Assembly (NCBI RefSeq): GCF_900220995.1
Contig: NZ_OBQF01000003.1
Location: 62,001 to 126,000 of the forward strand
Source: Salinicoccus kekensis
GTDB taxonomy: Bacteria > Bacillota > Bacilli > Staphylococcales > Salinicoccaceae
Direction of reading: 5' to 3'
Length of the DNA stretch: 64,000 nucleotides
A program made the translations under genes and the position numbers. Below, piece after piece: positions 59,838-64,000 of the stretch. Position 1 is the stretch's first letter. Each line of letters begins with the position of its first letter. The notes beneath the pieces are model-generated. The model worked only from the letters and a program-made list of their open reading frames with translations, was not told where the DNA came from and did no database searches.

Positions 59838-61262
59838 TCACGGCCAAAAACCGATCAACGGCCAGTAGAGATATGCCACCCCCGTAATTATGATGATGCT
59901 CGCCACGGTGGAGACCAGGCCGGGCAGCAGGAAGTCCTGCTGCTCCACTCTCCCTGTGCTGTGGACCACGACATTCGGCATCGTCTCGACGACCAGTATG
60001 AAGCCGAGCAGCAGTGTGATGGCGGACAGGACGGAAATGACGACGGGATCCTGTCCCGACTGTACGGACAGGCTGATCAGCACCGGGAGCAGCGTGATGA
60101 CCGCTGTCGATACGTTGGTGACCCCGAGATGATATATATGGGAAACGATCACCGTTATCGGGATTGCGAGCCATGGATTGCTGAAGACTTCCACGATGAT
60201 TTGCGGGGAGACGAGCCATTCGAGCAGGTCGATCGCCCCGGATTCTATCAGCGAATAGCCGAGGGATAACGTCGCACCAATCAAGAGGACGATGCCGAAA
60301 TTGATCTTAAGCATCTTCTGCCATTCAATGAAACCCACGATGGGCAGAGCCATGAGCACAACAGCAAACAGGGCACCGAAAGTCGGATGATAGCCGTGCC
60401 ATGATTCGGTCAGCCAGATGAGGATGGTGAGTGCCAGTATGAGTATGCACTTTATCTCATCACTGCCGAGCCTGCCGATTTCTTCATTCTTCTTCTTCAT
60501 TTCCTGTTGAAGTGCATGGAACGATTCTTCTTCAGGCGTATACATCTTCCAGAGGATGAACATGATGACGACCACCAGCACAATCCAGATCGGTGCAGTA
60601 TATATGAACCATTCAAGATAGGAAATCGACACACCCGCATACAGCCTCAGCAGCTCGATCGTCAATATGTTGCCGATCGCCGCGGTGAGCACGGCCACCC
60701 CGCTGATGCTGATGCCGAATGCCGTACTGATGTAGAGCAGTTTATTGAAATTCGATTCCTTCTTTATGTCCGCCTCCTTGATGATGCCGTCAAGCACAGG
60801 CATCATCAGTGAAGCCCTGACGGCGGTGGCTGGGATGAAGAACGCCTGGATCTGATTGAGCAGGCCCACCCCGATGTAGATGCCCTTTGCACTGGACCCC
60901 ATTGTCGCGAGGAGGGAGTATGTCATCCTTCTGATCAGGTTGGTGTGGTTCACCCCGATTGCGATCATCATGCCGCCGATGATCAGAAAAACTGCAGGGG
61001 AAGCAAAGCCGCTCAGTACAGTCTCGATTTCAACCGGTCTGAGGAGCATCAGCAGCACGAGCACCATCATCGAGGTGAGGCCGATCGGGATCGGTGCGAA
61101 AGCCCACAGTATCAGGCCGTAGAGCATGATTGAAATAGTGGCCCGCTCAGACCAGCCGACCCCTTCCGGGAGCAGGATCAGCACCGCGATGAACAAGACG
61201 GTCGCCGCTGCAAATATGATGACCCGGCGCAGGCCGGGTGTATGCTTCTCTTTATTTGTCAT
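59838..61262 (-). CDS. DASS-family anion transporter
   Basis: A 474-residue divalent-anion:sodium symporter (DASS/SLC13-like) with about eleven to twelve membrane helices. Marks are the IIGGMMIAIGVNHTNL segment, ATAVRASLMMPVL, and a second inverted half around GVTNVSTAVITLLPV. The family carries dicarboxylates, sulfate or other anions. ATG at 61262 after TGGAGTGG. It follows the second TRAP permease after a hairpin, and lies upstream of the IclR gene on the same strand, so an aromatic or dicarboxylic acid is a reasonable guess. Confidence 0.82.
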   Translation of the reverse strand: MTNKEKHTPGLRRVIIFAAATVLFIAVLILLPEGVGWSERATISIMLYGLILWAFAPIPIGLTSMMVLVLLMLLRPVEIETVLSGFASPAVFLIIGGMMIAIGVNHTNLIRRMTYSLLATMGSSAKGIYIGVGLLNQIQAFFIPATAVRASLMMPVLDGIIKEADIKKESNFNKLLYISTAFGISISGVAVLTAAIGNILTIELLRLYAGVSISYLEWFIYTAPIWIVLVVVIMFILWKMYTPEEESFHALQQEMKKKNEEIGRLGSDEIKCILILALTILIWLTESWHGYHPTFGALFAVVLMALPIVGFIEWQKMLKINFGIVLLIGATLSLGYSLIESGAIDLLEWLVSPQIIVEVFSNPWLAIPITVIVSHIYHLGVTNVSTAVITLLPVLISLSVQSGQDPVVISVLSAITLLLGFILVVETMPNVVVHSTGRVEQQDFLLPGLVSTVASIIIITGVAYLYWPLIGFWP

Positions 61263-61297
61263 ATGGCCCCACTCCATTAGTGTATGAATATGTAAAG

Positions 61298-61323
61298 AAA
61301 TACAGCATTAATATGCTGTATTT
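61298..61323 (-). terminator. Hairpin between TRAP permease and DASS gene
   Basis: Perfect stem AAATACAGCAT / ATGCTGTATTT with a TAAT loop, then TTCTTTAC on the - strand. It is probably a terminator or attenuator for the TRAP genes. Confidence 0.7.
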
Positions 61324-61334
61324 CCCTAAACGCA

Positions 61335-63407
61335 TCAAGTTGTATTGAAATTATCCCCGTTATTGGCTGAAAGCTCTTTTTGGTGCGGCTGATCCTTATT
61401 TACGAACCTTTGGATCAGTGCCGCAGCGATGATGAGCCCAATGGCGATCCCGTCGGTCGTGAGGTCCGCCATCATCAGCAGGAGGGCGATGCCAAGCAGA
61501 AGGATCCTCGTATACCATGCGGTCCTTTTCTTGAAGAACCACCCCTGCACTGCTGCTGCCAGGAAATAAACACCGACCAATGCGGTAATGACCGCAAGGA
61601 CGATTGCAAGTGTGTCGTCACTCAGGAGCAGAAGCTCCGGGCTGTAGAACATCATGAAAGGGACTATGAATGCAGCCAGGCCGATTTTGAACGCTTCCAC
61701 GGCGGTCTTCATCGGATCGGTGCCGGTGATCCCGGCTGCGGCAAATGCCGCGAGCGCAACAGGCGGCGTGATGGCCGACAGGACAGCATAGTAGAATACG
61801 AACATGTGCGCAAGAAGCGGCTCCATCCCCATCCTGACAAGGCCCGGGGCAACTACAGACGCCGCCACCGCATATGCGGCCGTCGTCGGCATCCCCATGC
61901 CGAGAAGGATGGATAACAGCATCGCAAAAATCAGGGCGATCAGCAGATTGTTATCTGCGATCGTCAAGAGCATTGTGCTGAATCTCTGCCCCACACCGGT
62001 CAGGGCGATGACCCCGACGATGATGCCGGCAGTCGCGACGATTGCGATGAGCTGCAATGCATTTTTCATACCCAGTTCCAGCGCTTCAAGCACTTTCATG
62101 AGTCCCATGCGCGTCTCTTTGGTGAAAAGACTCAAGACGAAACACAGGATGATGCCGGCTGTACCGGCGAACACTATACTATATCCGGCCACCAGAAGGT
62201 AGACCAGTACGATGATCGGGATGAAGAGGTATACCTTCTTTACCAGATCTTTGATGTTGGGCAGCAGATGGCGCGGCACGCCTCTCAAGTCTTCCTTCAA
62301 AGCCTGGAAATCGACCATGAAATAAACGGAGACGAAGTATAACAGTGCCGGTATGATTGCTGCAATGATGATTTCGGAATATGGTATGCCGGTGATTTCC
62401 GCCATGAGGAAGGCACCTGCACCCATGATCGGCGGCAGCAGCTGCCCGCCTGTCGATGCGGTCGCTTCCGTGGCAGCGGCGAACCGCGGCCGGTAGCCGG
62501 TCTTCTTCATCAATGGTATGGTCAACGACCCGGTGGCAACGACGTTCCCTGCCGAAGTGCCGTTGATCGAACCCATCAGGGCAGAAGCGAATATGGCGAC
62601 TTTGGCCGGGCCGCCGCGCATCCATCCTGCCAGCCTGAAGGCCACATCAATGAAGTACTGGCCCACACCGGACATTTGGAGGAATGCCCCGAATATGATG
62701 AAGAGGATGATGTATCTGGAGGATACATCCGTCGTCACCCCGAACACCCCGTCAAGACCATAAATGTAAGTGATGAACCTTTCAAAGGAATACCCGTTGT
62801 GATTGAAGATGCCTGGCATATAAGGCCCCAGGAAGGAATACGCGATGAATACACCTGCAAGTATCGGCAGTGTCCATCCGCTTGTCCTTCTCGTGATCTC
62901 CAAAACCAGCAGTACACCCACTGTCGCTACAATGACATCCAGTGTGGTCGGTGTGACCCCAAAACGGAATACCAGCGTCGTCAGATTTTCCGCTATGTAG
63001 TATCCGATGAATATTGCAGCTGCTATCAGTATCCAGTCCACTATAGGAATACGATTGGACTCCGTCTTCCATCCCTTATAGAACATCAGGGTCAGTACCG
63101 TGCCGAACACGATATGTGTGCTTCTGAACACCCAGGGGTCTATAGGGTTGAAATTCAGGATATACAAGTGATAAAGGGCGCCGAAAACGGCAATCCCCAT
63201 GAAGAGGTATCTTTTCCATCCTGAAAGATTCCTGGTGTCCTCAGACTTTTCCAGCGCATCTTCAACAATTTCCGTATCCAGTTTACCTTCTTCATCCAGT
63301 TCTGATTCAATGGAAAGTTCATCCTTATAGTCAGGCTGATCTTCCGGTCTGTGGCCTTTATTGCCATCCACTTTTTTTCTGTCATCATCATGAGTATTTC
63401 TGTTCAA
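61335..63407 (-). CDS. TRAP transporter fused permease (second TAXI system)
   Basis: A 690-residue fused DctQ-DctM permease, related to the first one in this window. It has an acidic, hydrophilic N-terminus of about 65 residues, then many membrane helices with GSINGTSAGNVVATGSLTIPLMKK (shown by SAGNVVATGSL), EATASTGGQLLPPIMGAGAF and LGMGMPTTAAYAV. The start is TTG at 63407 behind a GGGGGG-rich ribosome binding site; ATG codons follow a little later but lack one. It is downstream of a TAXI gene with a hairpin between. Confidence 0.9.
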   Translation of the reverse strand: MNRNTHDDDRKKVDGNKGHRPEDQPDYKDELSIESELDEEGKLDTEIVEDALEKSEDTRNLSGWKRYLFMGIAVFGALYHLYILNFNPIDPWVFRSTHIVFGTVLTLMFYKGWKTESNRIPIVDWILIAAAIFIGYYIAENLTTLVFRFGVTPTTLDVIVATVGVLLVLEITRRTSGWTLPILAGVFIAYSFLGPYMPGIFNHNGYSFERFITYIYGLDGVFGVTTDVSSRYIILFIIFGAFLQMSGVGQYFIDVAFRLAGWMRGGPAKVAIFASALMGSINGTSAGNVVATGSLTIPLMKKTGYRPRFAAATEATASTGGQLLPPIMGAGAFLMAEITGIPYSEIIIAAIIPALLYFVSVYFMVDFQALKEDLRGVPRHLLPNIKDLVKKVYLFIPIIVLVYLLVAGYSIVFAGTAGIILCFVLSLFTKETRMGLMKVLEALELGMKNALQLIAIVATAGIIVGVIALTGVGQRFSTMLLTIADNNLLIALIFAMLLSILLGMGMPTTAAYAVAASVVAPGLVRMGMEPLLAHMFVFYYAVLSAITPPVALAAFAAAGITGTDPMKTAVEAFKIGLAAFIVPFMMFYSPELLLLSDDTLAIVLAVITALVGVYFLAAAVQGWFFKKRTAWYTRILLLGIALLLMMADLTTDGIAIGLIIAAALIQRFVNKDQPHQKELSANNGDNFNTT

Positions 63408-63434
63408 GCGCTTTCCCCCCTCATCCCTGCATTA

Positions 63435-63460
63435 ATACAGCCGGTGTCAACCGGCTGTAT
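63435..63460. other. Hairpin between second TAXI gene and permease
   Basis: Arms ATACAGCCGG and CCGGCTGTAT around TGTCAA. Same position as the 35-bp palindrome of the first TRAP system, but a different sequence. Confidence 0.8.
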
Positions 63461-63491
63461 CAATGAACAGAGTCAGCATATAAAAATGGTA

Positions 63492-64000
63492 CTATTCACT
63501 GTCTTCCTCGTCGCTCCACTCTTCAGGATAAACTTCATCAGCAAGTTCTACGCCGATTTCCTCATAGTAGCGGATGGCTCCCGGATGCATCGGATAATCT
63601 GTGTTATTTGTGATGACTTCAGGATCTTCCGCCTCTGAAGCCGAGTTATGGGTGTCGATCATCTGATCGATGTTTTCATGGTACGCTTTCACAAGGTCAT
63701 AGACGAAATCAGAGTTCGCCTCTTTTTGAACTACACCGTAGTTGAACTGGGAAACGGTTTCAATATCTTCGTCCATTGAATCATAAGTACCGCCCGGGAT
63801 GGTGAATTCCTGGAAGTATGGCAGTTCTTCCATCACTGTTGTACGCTGCTCTTCTGTCAGGCCGTAAATGTTGATGTCCGCCTGTGTTTCAGCTTCTACA
63901 ACCGCTGAAATCGGAAGACCTGCAGAGAAGCCGATGTGATCCAGCTGGCCGTCAAGCATCTGTGAAACCATGTCACTTGCACCGGCAGCGACCTGGTCAC
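63492..64000 (-). CDS. TAXI-family TRAP solute-binding protein (C-terminal part)
   Basis: The C-terminal ~169 residues of a TAXI-family binding protein; the gene runs off the right edge, so signal peptide and start are not visible. The frame is open to the window end (DQVAAGASDMVSQML follows the edge). Family marks are HIGFSAGLPISAVVE, the GTYDSMDEDI segment and the late MHPGAIRYYEEIGVEL motif. It is the binding protein for the second TRAP permease. The C-terminus is strongly acidic, which fits secretion in a halotolerant cell. Confidence 0.88.
   Translation of the reverse strand, partial: DQVAAGASDMVSQMLDGQLDHIGFSAGLPISAVVEAETQADINIYGLTEEQRTTVMEELPYFQEFTIPGGTYDSMDEDIETVSQFNYGVVQKEANSDFVYDLVKAYHENIDQMIDTHNSASEAEDPEVITNNTDYPMHPGAIRYYEEIGVELADEVYPEEWSDEEDSE

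Noticed and set aside
1-64000. tRNA, rRNA or prophage genes
   Set aside because: I saw no tRNA cloverleaf with a CCA-type end, no rRNA segment, and no phage structural or integrase genes; the only mobile element is the IS30 copy.

Overview
The window (about 48% G+C by eye) looks like chromosome from a halotolerant member of the Staphylococcaceae, most likely Salinicoccus or a close relative. The evidence is a staphyloxanthin-type C30 carotenoid set (crtM, crtN, crtP and a CrtQ-like glycosyltransferase) that resembles the S. aureus proteins along its length, a class III fructose-1,6-bisphosphatase, a short-form HisG with HisZ, a HisR/YerC regulator, QueT under a preQ1-I riboswitch, and Firmicute-type ribosome binding sites, cre sites and terminators. 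The genus is an inference. No rRNA, tRNA, CRISPR array or prophage was seen.

Layout. 1-7.7 kb: a DUF1722 protein, a TetR/SDR pair with a clear operator, an IclR/old-yellow-enzyme pair, an SDR, a PAP2 phosphatase, a DUF3021 protein and a pyridoxamine-phosphate-oxidase-like stress protein. 7.8-14 kb: DHFR, a redox-type MarR regulator and the carotenoid operon fni-crtN-crtM-crtP. 14-25.3 kb: HD protein, LysR, SDR, TspO-like protein, ornithine cyclodeaminase family, an N-methyl-amino-acid oxidase, a methyltransferase, SprT-like protein, queT, crtQ, diaminopropionate ammonia-lyase and DUF421. 25.4-36.1 kb: amidohydrolase plus transporter, pcm, a short UvrA-like protein, a CHAD protein, NAD(P)HX repair enzyme, DUF2200 and fbp. 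36.16-37.42 kb: an IS30-family element whose transposase carries an in-frame stop. 37.6-40.6 kb: a PLP trans-sulfuration-type enzyme, a creatinase/DoeA-like M24 protein and a pterin dehydratase. 40.6-48 kb: hisR divergent from the complete, tightly overlapping operon hisZGDCBHAF(IE). 48-64 kb: an aromatic-compound region.

The aromatic region is the most interesting part. The operon catB-catA-DUF3237-pcaD-pcaI-pcaJ-pcaF encodes every step from catechol to succinyl-CoA plus acetyl-CoA except muconolactone isomerase (CatC), and its only gene without an assigned role is the DUF3237 protein. DUF3237 is therefore a good candidate for a non-orthologous CatC. A TAXI-type TRAP transporter lies upstream on the other strand. 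Its leader and that of the cat operon share a bipartite operator (a half-site exactly 19 nt before a 15-bp palindrome next to the ribosome binding site) and a TTGACA-type promoter overlapped by a cre sequence. An IclR-family regulator at the end of the operon is the likely cognate factor. A second TAXI-TRAP system and a DASS anion transporter follow.

A second unexplained pattern is a set of four intergenic arrays (6.8, 17.5, 32.0 and 40.1 kb). Each is built of tandem units of 50-52 bp, and each unit carries a pair of inverted words that close a 33-36 nt stem-loop. The architecture and period are shared but the sequence words differ. Three of the four lie between convergent genes.
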